Shown here: positions 17,005-28,580 of the stretch, piece after piece
Position numbering within the stretch: the first letter of the stretch is position 1
Layout: the number at the start of each line of letters is the position of its first letter
The notes under the pieces: generated by a model
What the model saw: the letters and a program-made list of their open reading frames with translations, nothing else
Database searches by the model: none
Told to the model about the DNA's origin: nothing
Source of the DNA: Limnobacter parvus
Lineage (GTDB): Bacteria; Pseudomonadota; Gammaproteobacteria; Burkholderiales; Burkholderiaceae_B
Assembly: GCF_024623725.1 (NCBI RefSeq)
Contig: NZ_JANKHG010000027.1
Span: 207,601 to 271,600 of the forward strand
Length of the DNA stretch: 64,000 nucleotides
Reading direction: 5' to 3'
Program-made: the position numbers and the translations under genes

Positions 17005-18483
17005 ATGAATTTTGACAGCCCTGTTGTTGCTTCCGTGGCCAATATTGATGGCGACGTCTTTGTGAAAAGAAATGGTGTTGAAGTGCCCTTGCAAGAGGAC
17101 ATGGTCTTGCAGGCCGGGGACGTTCTGCGTTCAACCAGCAATTCAATTGCTGTGGTTAGCATCCCTGGTACCAATCAACAAATTCCCGCATTCCTTGAGA
17201 TTTCGAATGGCGGAGAGGCGACGCTGGGTTTTGACCCTGACGCTGGCATGAATGGGCAGGTTGTAATCGCCTCCAATGCCGGCGATGGCTTGGGCAATGT
17301 GACGTTGGTTTCTGAATTCGATGGTGAGAATCAGGCCGCCGTGCTCGATGGCGAAGAACCCTCTGGTGAAATGAGCGGTCTATTCGGTGCAGGTCTGTTG
17401 GGTGCAGGGGCGGGAATAAGTGCACTTCCAGTGGCAGGGGCAGTGGGTGCAGCGGCTTTGTTTGTCGGGTCTGACGATGACAACAACTCAGGTGCCCCGG
17501 GATCTGCGGATCCCGGCGCCTTGCCCGCTGAGAATGCGGGAGGATTGGCTGAAACAGTCAGCGACCTGACGAACAACCTGACCGAGCTTACTGAACCGGT
17601 GCCAGTTGTGGGTGATGTGGTGGGTGCCGTTGGCGGAGTGCTGGAGTCCACTTTGGTCGGCAACAACAACGGTGGCTTGAACGGGATTTTAAGCGGGGTC
17701 ACGGATGGCTTGACCAACGGCCTGGACGGTACGCCCTTGGCCCCTGTGGCGGATGTGTTGGACATGGGCCTGGGCGCACTGACGGATTTATTGGGAATGG
17801 CAGCGGATCAGGTGAGCGGTTTAGGTGAGGGAACTCCCCTTGCTCCAGTATCGAATCTGATAGGGGATTTGCTGGGCACCAGCGGCCCGAACACCGACGG
17901 TGGTGTGGGCGGCGTAGTGGGTACTCTTGTAAATGTGACTGACAGCGTAGGTCAATTGCTTGAACCTATTCCCGTGCTTGGCGATATTGCCAGTGCGTTG
18001 GGGGGCGTGGTCGATTCAGTTGCAACAGGAAACAACGAAGGCGGACTGGGCGGAATTTTGACTGGGCTTGGAGGCGGACTTGAGGCCAGCTTGTCATCCA
18101 CGCCACTGGCTTTGATTGGCGAGGGGGGCAGCACGCTCTTAAACACTGTGGGTGGATTGTTGGGTGGCGTGGGCGATGCAGTTTCTTCGGTGGGTGGCAA
18201 TACACCTGCCGCGCCGTTGACCAACTTGATTGGAGATCTGGCGGGCTCTTTGGGAGGAGACGTAGATTCTGCTTTGGCAAATATTCCATTTTTGGGAGAA
18301 GCACTGGACGGCTTGACCGGAGGGCTGGGCGGAGGTTTTGGTGGTGTACCCGGTGATATTCCCCTGCTCAGTGATTTGCTTGATGGCGGGTTGCTTTCGT
18401 CGATAAGTACTACCGGAAGCAGTGGTGGCGGATTGCTGGGCGGTTTGCCACTGTTGGGTGATCTGACAAATACGCTTGGGTAA
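17005..18483 (+). CDS. Glycine-rich repeat protein with FecR/retention-module-like N-terminus
   Basis: 492 residues without a Sec signal. Residues about 5-90 resemble the FecR-like or LapA-type retention module at the head of large type I-secreted adhesins (ANIDGDVFVKRNGVEVPLQE then LQAGDVLRS). A hydrophobic Gly/Ala stretch follows (about 124-154). Residues 185-418 hold two diverged tandem repeats of about 120 residues: EPVPVVGDVVGAVGGVLES pairs with EPIPVLGDIASALGGVVDS, and GTPLAPVSNLIGDLLG pairs with NTPAAPLTNLIGDLAG. The end is GGLLGG-type. No Ca-binding RTX block or LapG cleavage site is evident. Surface or matrix protein is likely but unproven; no secretion genes are adjacent. Confidence 0.75.
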   Translation: MNFDSPVVASVANIDGDVFVKRNGVEVPLQEDMVLQAGDVLRSTSNSIAVVSIPGTNQQIPAFLEISNGGEATLGFDPDAGMNGQVVIASNAGDGLGNVTLVSEFDGENQAAVLDGEEPSGEMSGLFGAGLLGAGAGISALPVAGAVGAAALFVGSDDDNNSGAPGSADPGALPAENAGGLAETVSDLTNNLTELTEPVPVVGDVVGAVGGVLESTLVGNNNGGLNGILSGVTDGLTNGLDGTPLAPVADVLDMGLGALTDLLGMAADQVSGLGEGTPLAPVSNLIGDLLGTSGPNTDGGVGGVVGTLVNVTDSVGQLLEPIPVLGDIASALGGVVDSVATGNNEGGLGGILTGLGGGLEASLSSTPLALIGEGGSTLLNTVGGLLGGVGDAVSSVGGNTPAAPLTNLIGDLAGSLGGDVDSALANIPFLGEALDGLTGGLGGGFGGVPGDIPLLSDLLDGGLLSSISTTGSSGGGLLGGLPLLGDLTNTLG

Positions 18484-18500
18484 TACATTTCTTGAATGTG

Positions 18501-18535
18501 AAAGGCCACTTCGTTGAAAAATGAGGTGGCCTTTT
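18501..18535 (+). terminator. Rho-independent terminator after the repeat-protein gene
   Basis: AAAGGCCAC at 18501-18509 pairs with GTGGCCTTT ending at 18533, and the stem can extend inward through TTC/GAG. It ends in a T-rich run. Located 17 bases after the stop codon. Confidence 0.8.
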
Positions 18536-18626
18536 GCTAATTACTTACATTGCTTATCAGATTAATAATGCTCGTGTAATATTTAGTGGGTCGCCGCAGC
18601 CGGCATAATCGATTCACGGACTTGTC

Positions 18627-19727
18627 ATGAAAACCCGCATCACCGAGATGTTCAACATTCAATACCCCTTGGTTTGCCCGGGCATGACCTACGTGGCCGA
18701 CGCCAAGCTTGTTGCAGCCACGGCCAATGCGGGTGGCCTTGGCATACTGGCAATTGGGCATTTGAACCCGGAACAAACACTTGCTGAAATTCGCAAGGTA
18801 AGAAGCCTGACCAGCAAACCATTTGGCATTGGGTGCGCGCTGATTATGCCAGGGGCGCGCGAAAACCTTGAAGTGGCCTTGAATGAAAAAGTGCCCGTGA
18901 TCAATTTCAGCCTGGGCAGCGGTGCCGATGTGTGCAAACGCGTGCATGAATACGGCGGCAAGGTGATTGCAACGGTTGTAAATGCAAAGCATGCTCTAAA
19001 AGCTGAACAGGCAGGCGTTGATGCCTTGCTGGTCACCGGGCATGAAGCTGCGGCGCATGGTGGCTCAGTCACTTCATTGGTGTTGGTGCCCGCAATTCGG
19101 CAAGTTACAAAGCTGCCAATTATTGCAGCGGGCGGTTTTGGCACGGGCGGTGGCGTGGTGGCTGCCTTGGCTTTGGGTGCGGACGGCGTGGCCATGGGCA
19201 CGCGCTGGGCAGCGTCAAAGGAAAGCCCTGTTCACGCAAACACAAAAGAACTGATTGTTAAAAAGGAAGTGGAAGAAACCATTTACAGCAAGAACTTCGA
19301 CAGCATTCCTTGCCGTGTCATGACCACACCAAATTCAAAAAGAATTATGGCAAAGAAGTTCAACCCGATTCGCGCCATGTGGCGTGCTTACCTTGCAGCC
19401 CGTGAAATGAACAAGCCCCTGCTGGGTATTGTCAAAGACGTATTCAAGATGGGCTTGGAACAAACCCTGACCGTGACTTTCTATGGCGCAGCGGTTTTGC
19501 AAATCAAAAAAGCAACCATCGATGGCAACCACGCCCAAGGTGTGCAGCTGATCGGTCAGGTCCAAGGCCTGGTGCAAGACGTGCCCACGGTGGAAGAGCT
19601 TACCCAACGTGTGATGCGTGAGGTGGAGCAAGCACTTGCCGACATTAATCAATTGGCTGGGCATTCGGGCATCGACCATACAGCGGTTTCTGGCGCCGTT
19701 TCTGAAAAGCTAAGCCGCATCGCTTGA
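18627..19727 (+). CDS. Nitronate monooxygenase-family flavin enzyme
   Basis: FMN-dependent TIM-barrel enzyme of the 2-nitropropane dioxygenase/NMO and enoyl-reductase superfamily, 366 residues. Seen: QYPLVCPGMTYVADAKLVAA at the start, the proposed active-site region VTGHEAAAHGG with its His, and the phosphate-binding IAAGGFGTGGGVVAALALGA. Members near fatty-acid genes are often mis-named; substrate cannot be read from sequence. It opens the lipid-catabolism block but lies 122 bases before the GMC gene, so it may be transcribed alone. The C-terminal 120 residues are helical, as in long NMO class members. Confidence 0.85.
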   Translation: MKTRITEMFNIQYPLVCPGMTYVADAKLVAATANAGGLGILAIGHLNPEQTLAEIRKVRSLTSKPFGIGCALIMPGARENLEVALNEKVPVINFSLGSGADVCKRVHEYGGKVIATVVNAKHALKAEQAGVDALLVTGHEAAAHGGSVTSLVLVPAIRQVTKLPIIAAGGFGTGGGVVAALALGADGVAMGTRWAASKESPVHANTKELIVKKEVEETIYSKNFDSIPCRVMTTPNSKRIMAKKFNPIRAMWRAYLAAREMNKPLLGIVKDVFKMGLEQTLTVTFYGAAVLQIKKATIDGNHAQGVQLIGQVQGLVQDVPTVEELTQRVMREVEQALADINQLAGHSGIDHTAVSGAVSEKLSRIA

Positions 19728-19849
19728 CCGGAATTATCAATTTTTTGACCCGGTATCGGCGTTTCATTTCGCCCGGCTTCCTCTATGATTAATGAATAAA
19801 CACAACAACTAGACTTGACACAAGCGAGTTTGAAATCCAGGAGGAGCAC

Positions 19850-21529
19850 ATGAAGACAGAACACGACTACATTGTGGTGGGTGGCGGTACAGGCGGTTGT
19901 GCAATGGCCGGTCGGCTTAGCGAAGATTCAACCCTGGATGTGTGTTTGCTTGAAGCGGGTGGCGATGGCACGGGAAACACCATCAATATTCCCAGTGGCG
20001 CGGTGGTCATGCTGCCCACCAAAATCAACAATTGGGCATTCGAAACCACACCACAAGCTGGGCTGAATGGTCGCAAAGGGTATCAGCCGCGTGGCAAGTG
20101 CCTGGGTGGGTCTTCGGCCATCAACGCCATGGTGTATGTGCGTGGCACTGCATCGGATTACGACCGTTGGGCCAACGAAGAAGGCTGCAGTGGTTGGTCT
20201 TACAAAGAAGTGCTGCCGTATTTCAAATTGAGCGAATGCAATGAACGAATTCGTGATGCCTACCATGGCAACAGCGGCCCTTTGAATGTGGCCGATTTGC
20301 GTTCCGACAATCCCTTCCAGCAAATTTATCTGGAGGCTGGCAAACAGGCAGGGTTCAAGATCAACAACGACTTCAATGGCGCAGACCAGGAAGGCGTTGG
20401 CATTTATCAAGTGACTCAAAAAAATGGTGAACGCTGGAGCGCAGCCCGCGCCTACTTATTCCCGCACTTGCACCGTAAAAATTTGACTGTACACACCAAA
20501 GCCATGGTTCAGCGTGTGTTGTTTGAAGGCAAGCGCGCGGTGGGGGTAGAGGTTTCAATCAACGGCCAACTTGCGGTTTTGAAAGCACGCAAGGAAATTA
20601 TCCTGACAGCAGGTGCCATTCAAACGCCGCAGTTGTTGATGGTTTCCGGCGTTGGTGATTCCAGCGAGTTGGCTCGCCACGACATTGAGGTGGTTCATCA
20701 CCTGCCAGGCGTTGGCAAGAATTTGCAGGATCACCCCGACTTCATTTTTGGCTATTCCACGAAGAGTCTGGACACCCTCGGCTTGTCACTTCGCGGCAGT
20801 TTCAGGCTGCTGCGTGAAATTTTCCGCTATCGCCGAAATCGCCGAGGTGCACTCACCAGCAACTTTGCTGAAGGTGGCGCATTCCTGAAAACCAAGCCCG
20901 ACATGAAAGACCCGAATGTGCAGTTGCACTTTGTGGTTGCTATGGTTGACGACCACGCCCGCAAGATGCACCTTGGCCACGGTTTCTCATGCCATGTTTG
21001 CCTGTTGCGGCCGCACAGCCGGGGCAGCCTGACCTTGCAGGGCAACACCATGGACACACCACCGGTGATCGACATTGGATTTTTGAAAGACCCGCGCGAC
21101 ATGGAAGAGTTGGTCGAGGGATTCAAGCTGACGAGAAAGATCATGCATGCACCGGCACTGGCCAAGTGGATTTTGAAAGACAAATTCACTGAGCATGTAC
21201 ACACCGATGACGAAATTCGCGAGGTACTGCGCAATCGTGTGGACACCGTCTACCACCCCACTGGCACCTGCAAAATGGGCAGTGACCCCATGGCTGTGGT
21301 GGACCCGCAGTTGCGCGTGCACGGCCTTGAAGGATTGCGAATTGTGGATGCGTCTGCCATGCCAAGTTTGATCGGTGGCAACACCAACGGGCCTGTCATG
21401 ATGATGGCCGAAAAAGCAGTGGACATGATCCGTGGCGTGTCGCGCGTGAAAGCGCTTGAACAGGCGGAGCAAAACGCCAAGGTGAGGCAGGAACAGTTGC
21501 ACCAGGCACTGGTCCCGCAGCCGGTTTAA
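19850..21529 (+). CDS. GMC-family FAD oxidoreductase (choline/alcohol dehydrogenase-like)
   Basis: 559 residues with an ADP-binding start YIVVGGGTGGCAMAGRLSED and strong GGAGG ribosome site. Family marks: GGSSAINAMVYVRGTASDYD (GMC signature 1), GAIQTPQLLMVSGVG (signature 2) and the active-site pair YHPTGTCKMG (His) and IGGNTNGPVMMMAEK (Asn). It resembles the AlkJ type that oxidises aliphatic alcohols to aldehydes and passes electrons to the quinone pool. That would fit AlkB encoded at 22004. A 3-base gap to the thioesterase gene shows co-transcription. Substrate is inference. Confidence 0.93.
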   Translation: MKTEHDYIVVGGGTGGCAMAGRLSEDSTLDVCLLEAGGDGTGNTINIPSGAVVMLPTKINNWAFETTPQAGLNGRKGYQPRGKCLGGSSAINAMVYVRGTASDYDRWANEEGCSGWSYKEVLPYFKLSECNERIRDAYHGNSGPLNVADLRSDNPFQQIYLEAGKQAGFKINNDFNGADQEGVGIYQVTQKNGERWSAARAYLFPHLHRKNLTVHTKAMVQRVLFEGKRAVGVEVSINGQLAVLKARKEIILTAGAIQTPQLLMVSGVGDSSELARHDIEVVHHLPGVGKNLQDHPDFIFGYSTKSLDTLGLSLRGSFRLLREIFRYRRNRRGALTSNFAEGGAFLKTKPDMKDPNVQLHFVVAMVDDHARKMHLGHGFSCHVCLLRPHSRGSLTLQGNTMDTPPVIDIGFLKDPRDMEELVEGFKLTRKIMHAPALAKWILKDKFTEHVHTDDEIREVLRNRVDTVYHPTGTCKMGSDPMAVVDPQLRVHGLEGLRIVDASAMPSLIGGNTNGPVMMMAEKAVDMIRGVSRVKALEQAEQNAKVRQEQLHQALVPQPV

Positions 21530-21532
21530 GTG

Positions 21533-21970
21533 ATGGCTGAACCGTTCCAGTTTTTATTTCGGGTTCGATACGGGGAATGCGACGCGCAAGGCGTCGTGTT
21601 CAACGCGCGTTACGGCGATTACGTGGATTTGGCGCTCACGGAATACATGCGCGCAGCAATTGGCGGCTACAACGAACTGTTGCACATGGGGTTTGAAACC
21701 CAGGTGGTGCGATTGCTGACCGAGTGGAAAAGCCCAGCGCGATTTGATGAAGTGTTGAAAACCAGCGTCTACCCAAGCCATTTCGGCAACACCAGTTTCA
21801 CTTTGAATTTTGAATTTGTGAACGCAAGCACCAATGTTTTGGTGGCTACATCACAAGCCACTTACGTGTTGGTCGATGTCAAAGAATTTACCAAGCAAAT
21901 TATTCCTGCCCAATTAAAAAGCGCCCTTCAAAAGGGCGCTGTGGGCAAGCAGATCAATCAGGCTGGCTAA
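21533..21970 (+). CDS. Acyl-CoA thioesterase, 4-hydroxybenzoyl-CoA thioesterase fold
   Basis: 145-residue hotdog-fold enzyme. The YbgC/4HBT signature with catalytic Asp is clear: VRYGECDAQGVVFNARYGDY. It hydrolyses acyl-CoA to free acid and CoA; substrate unknown. ATG 21533 lies 3 bases after the GMC stop. The last 17 codons lie over a hairpin that is the terminator of the convergent alkB gene, so the C-terminal tail (after about residue 128) is constrained by that RNA structure and is probably not part of the fold. Confidence 0.9.
   Translation: MAEPFQFLFRVRYGECDAQGVVFNARYGDYVDLALTEYMRAAIGGYNELLHMGFETQVVRLLTEWKSPARFDEVLKTSVYPSHFGNTSFTLNFEFVNASTNVLVATSQATYVLVDVKEFTKQIIPAQLKSALQKGAVGKQINQAG
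21913..21940 (-). terminator. Rho-independent terminator of alkB, inside the thioesterase gene
   Basis: Read on the minus strand: AGCGCCCTT, 3-base loop, AAGGGCGCT, then TTTTTAATT. A 9-bp perfect stem with a T-run, 64 bases after the alkB stop. On the plus strand it is coding sequence for the end of the thioesterase and has no T-run. Confidence 0.8.
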
Positions 21971-22003
21971 TGTTGATCTGCGTATTCCCGCAGAAATCAG
22001 TTC

Positions 22004-23164
22004 TTATGCTGCCAACGAGTAACGTTGAATGACGCGTGCGCGCTTGCGTGGATGGATGTTGATCTTCTGTGCATTCTTTCCAGCCACTTCCAGCAACCGT
22101 GGGTTCATTACAGCAAACCAAAGTGGTGGAACGTAAGCGACCAGAAACATTCCGAAGTATCCGGATGGCAGGCTGGGTAATTCCGGAAAATCGCGCAGCG
22201 ATTGGTAACTGCGCGCCGGGTTTGCATGGTGATCCGAATGACGCTGCAACTGAAACACCACGAGGTTGGAAACCAAGTGATTGCTGTTCCAGGAATGGTG
22301 TGGCGCGCAACGCTCGTACTCGCCGTTGGGCAATTTTTGGCGCATCAGACCATAGTGCTCAATGTAGTTTGCACTGGTCAACTGGAATGCACCCCAGAAG
22401 GCCACCACGGCCAACACCGGCACCATGGGCCAGCCGAACATCACAATCAATGCGGTGTACAAAACCAAAGTCATTGCACCGCCCTGCAGCATTTCATTGC
22501 CCACATTCCAGCGGCTTTTTCCAGCCCGCTCAAGGCGCTCACCTTCCAGCCTCCAGGCGCGTTTGAAGGCACCGGGAATTTCACGCAACATGAACTCGTA
22601 AATGTGTTCGCCCATGCGGGAAGTGGCCGGGTCTTCCGGTGTGGCCACATCGCGGTGGTGCCCACGGTTGTGTTCAATCGAGAAATGACCGTAGCCACCC
22701 AACGACAAGGTGATCAGCGCAAGGGCTTTGTCAAGTTTGCGTTTCTTGTGGCCCATTTCATGGCCAAGGTTCAAGCCAAAACCCAGCATGGCACCGGTAG
22801 TAATCGCCACAGCCAGCCAATGAATCAAATGAAGTTCGTGCGTGGCCAAGAAGACCACATTGAACAGAAACCCGAAAGTGATGATTGGCACCAACAAGTA
22901 GGTGATTACACGGTAGTAGGTGGTGTTTTCCAGTTCGGGCACGGCCTGTTCGGGCGGGTTCTGTTTGTCTTCACCAAACACGAAATCAAGCACCGGCAAG
23001 CCGAGGTAAAAGAAAGCCAGGAAGATCCACAGCCATTGGGTGTGACCCGTGTAGAGATACATGATCGGGCCCAGCGGGGCTGCGAAAGGCGCAATTACGG
23101 ACAACAGCCAAAGAAATTTCTTGGGGTCTTTGTATTGGGTTGCGGGCATTGTATTTGAAGTCAT
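22004..23164 (-). CDS. alkB: Alkane 1-monooxygenase AlkB
   Basis: Integral-membrane non-haem di-iron hydroxylase that converts n-alkanes to 1-alkanols with rubredoxin as electron donor. 386 residues with about six membrane helices and all four family histidine motifs: HEMGHK (135-140), EHNRGHHRDVATPEDPA (164-180), NYIEHYGLMR (266-275) and LQRHSDHHANPARSYQ (306-321). No rubredoxin or rubredoxin reductase is encoded in the window and no rubredoxin domain is fused, so these must come from elsewhere. Divergent from an AraC-family regulator, as with AlkR/alkM-type systems; the next gene convergent is a thioesterase and beyond it the GMC alcohol dehydrogenase. Confidence 0.96.
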   Translation of the reverse strand: MTSNTMPATQYKDPKKFLWLLSVIAPFAAPLGPIMYLYTGHTQWLWIFLAFFYLGLPVLDFVFGEDKQNPPEQAVPELENTTYYRVITYLLVPIITFGFLFNVVFLATHELHLIHWLAVAITTGAMLGFGLNLGHEMGHKKRKLDKALALITLSLGGYGHFSIEHNRGHHRDVATPEDPATSRMGEHIYEFMLREIPGAFKRAWRLEGERLERAGKSRWNVGNEMLQGGAMTLVLYTALIVMFGWPMVPVLAVVAFWGAFQLTSANYIEHYGLMRQKLPNGEYERCAPHHSWNSNHLVSNLVVFQLQRHSDHHANPARSYQSLRDFPELPSLPSGYFGMFLVAYVPPLWFAVMNPRLLEVAGKNAQKINIHPRKRARVIQRYSLAA

Positions 23165-23294
23165 TTATTCGCACCGTGTTGTTCAGGATGGTTTCATCTT
23201 AGGCTTGCGATGCGATGGACAACACCGCACAGGGTGGCATAAGATCGTCAAAAAGTGACAAAACATAAAAAACAGAAATCATCGAGACAAAAAC

Positions 23295-24335
23295 TTGCCC
23301 AAGTCCTTTCACGAATCAGTCGCAGCGTTAAAGCCTGCCCTGCACCCGGTGTACGCGCGTTTGCTGTGTGCAGAACTGCAGCGCCGTGGGTTTGCACCCG
23401 CAGCAATTCTGAAAGGTTTGCCCCTGGATTGGCAGCATTTGCATGAACACAACCAGTTCATGAGTTTTGATCAAATGCGCCAATTGATCGAGCGTGGGCT
23501 GGCGCTCAGCGATTGCCCCTGGCTTGGCCTTGAGGTGGGCTTGCGCACGCCTGCATCTGCGCATGGCACCTTGGGTGCAGCCATGATTGCCAGCAAAAAT
23601 TTGCCCAGTGCCATGTTGTTGTTGCAACGGTATGCAGGTTTGCGGCAGAACCTGGCCAATCTAAAGTTTGAACATGAACCCGACTTTGCAGCCGTGCTTG
23701 AGGAGTGGGTTGATTTGGGCCCTGTGCGCGAATACCTGCATTGCCAATTGTTGGGTGGTTTGGTGCAGTTGCTCACCGCGATGACCGGGCAGGAATTGCC
23801 ACCTTTGCTGCGCATCGAATGGCCTTTCGATGCCCCCCTATGGGCAGATGAATATCAGCGCATGGCGCACGGAAACGTATTTGCCTGTGCCCAGTTGCGG
23901 GTGGTGTTACACCCTTCCTTGGTGAACAGCCCAAGCCTGGCCGCCGACGATGAGGCTTTGCAGCATTTGCTTCGCGACTGCGATTTGCAGTTGCAGCGTT
24001 TGCAAGCCGGCGGCACACTGGCGCAGCGTGTGCGCGTGCAGTTGCAACAAACTGAGGGGCACATGCCCACCTTGCAAACCATGGCCGCACAAGAAAACCT
24101 GACCGAGCGCACCTTCATGCGCCACTTGCAGGCCGAAGGCACCAGCTTTCAGCAGTTGCTGGATGAGGTTCGACACGAGCGAGCATGTTGGCTGCTTGCG
24201 CACACCAACAACACGGTTGAAGACATTGCCTACAATTTGGGTTTTGAAGACGCATCGAATTTTAGCCGCACTTTCAAGCGTTGGTGTGGCCAAACGCCAA
24301 GCGACTTTCGGCAAACACACAGCAACAAACACTGA
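23295..24335 (+). CDS. AraC-family regulator (arabinose_bd-type sensor), divergent from alkB
   Basis: 346 residues: N-terminal domain of the OruR/ArgR-like arabinose_bd type (about 20-215), C-terminal two-helix-turn-helix AraC domain (about 240-340) with ERTFMRHLQAEGTSFQQLLD and VEDIAYNLGFEDASNFSRTF. The best start in this frame is TTG 23295; the spacing to GAG upstream is acceptable but the start is uncertain. Position, head to head with alkB across 130 bases, suggests it activates alkB in response to alkane or a fatty acid, like AlkR of Acinetobacter. It may also control the dienoyl-CoA reductase gene downstream. Confidence 0.9.
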   Translation: MPKSFHESVAALKPALHPVYARLLCAELQRRGFAPAAILKGLPLDWQHLHEHNQFMSFDQMRQLIERGLALSDCPWLGLEVGLRTPASAHGTLGAAMIASKNLPSAMLLLQRYAGLRQNLANLKFEHEPDFAAVLEEWVDLGPVREYLHCQLLGGLVQLLTAMTGQELPPLLRIEWPFDAPLWADEYQRMAHGNVFACAQLRVVLHPSLVNSPSLAADDEALQHLLRDCDLQLQRLQAGGTLAQRVRVQLQQTEGHMPTLQTMAAQENLTERTFMRHLQAEGTSFQQLLDEVRHERACWLLAHTNNTVEDIAYNLGFEDASNFSRTFKRWCGQTPSDFRQTHSNKH

Positions 24336-24375
24336 TGAATGTTCACTAAAACATTTCGTACCATCTCATTTTTAG

Positions 24376-27512
<3,137 letters not shown>

Positions 27513-27590
27513 GACACGCTGTCGCTATTTACCCCCATTGTGTCCGGCTTTGCCCTAGGCTGAACTGCCTGTGTGCAACAAGATGGTTGC

Positions 27591-28571
27591 ATGAGCTCAA
27601 TGTCCAAATCCGTCACCCTGTTTCTTCGCCTGTGCCAAGGGCGTTTGCTGGCTGCCCGAAATCCTGAAAAGGTGTGGCGGGTTGGCGAGCGCGTCACGAA
27701 CCTGCTGCAAAAGCTTTCCCGAATGCCTGCGGGTTGTAGCGTGCAGCACCGCACCGTGAACGGCGTGCCGGTAGAAATAATCGAGAACCACAGTGCGCAT
27801 GCCAACAGCCGTCAAACTTTGTTGTTCTTGCATGGTGGTGGCTTTGCGTTTGGCAGCGCAGCGAATTACCGTGCCTTCGTTGCGCGCTTGTGTAAAAAAT
27901 CGGGCATTGCCCGCGCCTGGGTGCCCGATTACACCCTCATGGGCAAAGCCCCTTTCCCCGCTGGCTTGAACGATGTGGTTGCTGTGTGGAAAGCCTTGCT
28001 GCATGAACACGGTCAGGATGAATTGCTGCTGGCCGGCGATTCAGCGGGCGGTAATTTAAGCCTGGCCTTGTGCCATGCCATGAACTCAAGTGAGCTTCGA
28101 TTGCCCACACGTGTGTACCTCAGCTCGCCCTGGCTCGATCCTTCCCTGGGTGAAAGTGATTTGCGCCCCGAGGTGGTGGATGCATTCCTGGGTCACAACG
28201 AAGCGCAGGCCCGTGACTGGCTCAAGCGCATGTTCGCCACCCCCTATGCCAGTGTGCACAATCCAGAAAACCCGCTTATCTCGCCTTTGTTGGGCGACCT
28301 GTCGCGCTTGCCGCCCGTGTATGTGCAGTGTTCCGCCAATGAAGTGTTCATGGTGGACAGCTTAAGGCTGGTGAAGCAGGCGCAGCAACTGGGCACCGTG
28401 TGTCATGTTGATGTGTGGTCGGGTGTGTTTCACGATTTCATTTTGTTTTCTCCATCCATGCCAGAAGGGCGTGCCGCATTTGCTGCGGCAGCGGCATGGC
28501 TTGGGCATGGCGAAGTTCGCCGCCCACCTTACTTTCAAACCCGCATTCGCCAGTTGTCATCACCTCTTTAA
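27591..28571 (+). CDS. Alpha/beta-hydrolase, hormone-sensitive-lipase-type esterase
   Basis: 326 residues. Signature of the HSL/esterase group: oxyanion loop HGGGFAFGS, nucleophile elbow GDSAGGNLSLAL, acid in SANEVFMVDS and catalytic His in VFHDFI. No signal peptide, so cytoplasmic. Likely cleaves carboxyl esters or lactones feeding the beta-oxidation genes next to it. ATG 27591 chosen; ATG 27600 or GTG 27573 are possible. The acyl-CoA dehydrogenase gene starts 9 bases later. Confidence 0.9.
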   Translation: MSSMSKSVTLFLRLCQGRLLAARNPEKVWRVGERVTNLLQKLSRMPAGCSVQHRTVNGVPVEIIENHSAHANSRQTLLFLHGGGFAFGSAANYRAFVARLCKKSGIARAWVPDYTLMGKAPFPAGLNDVVAVWKALLHEHGQDELLLAGDSAGGNLSLALCHAMNSSELRLPTRVYLSSPWLDPSLGESDLRPEVVDAFLGHNEAQARDWLKRMFATPYASVHNPENPLISPLLGDLSRLPPVYVQCSANEVFMVDSLRLVKQAQQLGTVCHVDVWSGVFHDFILFSPSMPEGRAAFAAAAAWLGHGEVRRPPYFQTRIRQLSSPL

Positions 28572-28580
28572 GGTTCTCGC

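Noticed and set aside
17331..18509. Two Pro/Ser-rich reading frames on the minus strand
   Set aside because: Antisense shadows of the Gly-rich repeat gene; composition is explained by its codon pattern.
22202..23158. 318-codon plus-strand frame opposite alkB
   Set aside because: alkB motifs are complete on the minus strand; this is its shadow.
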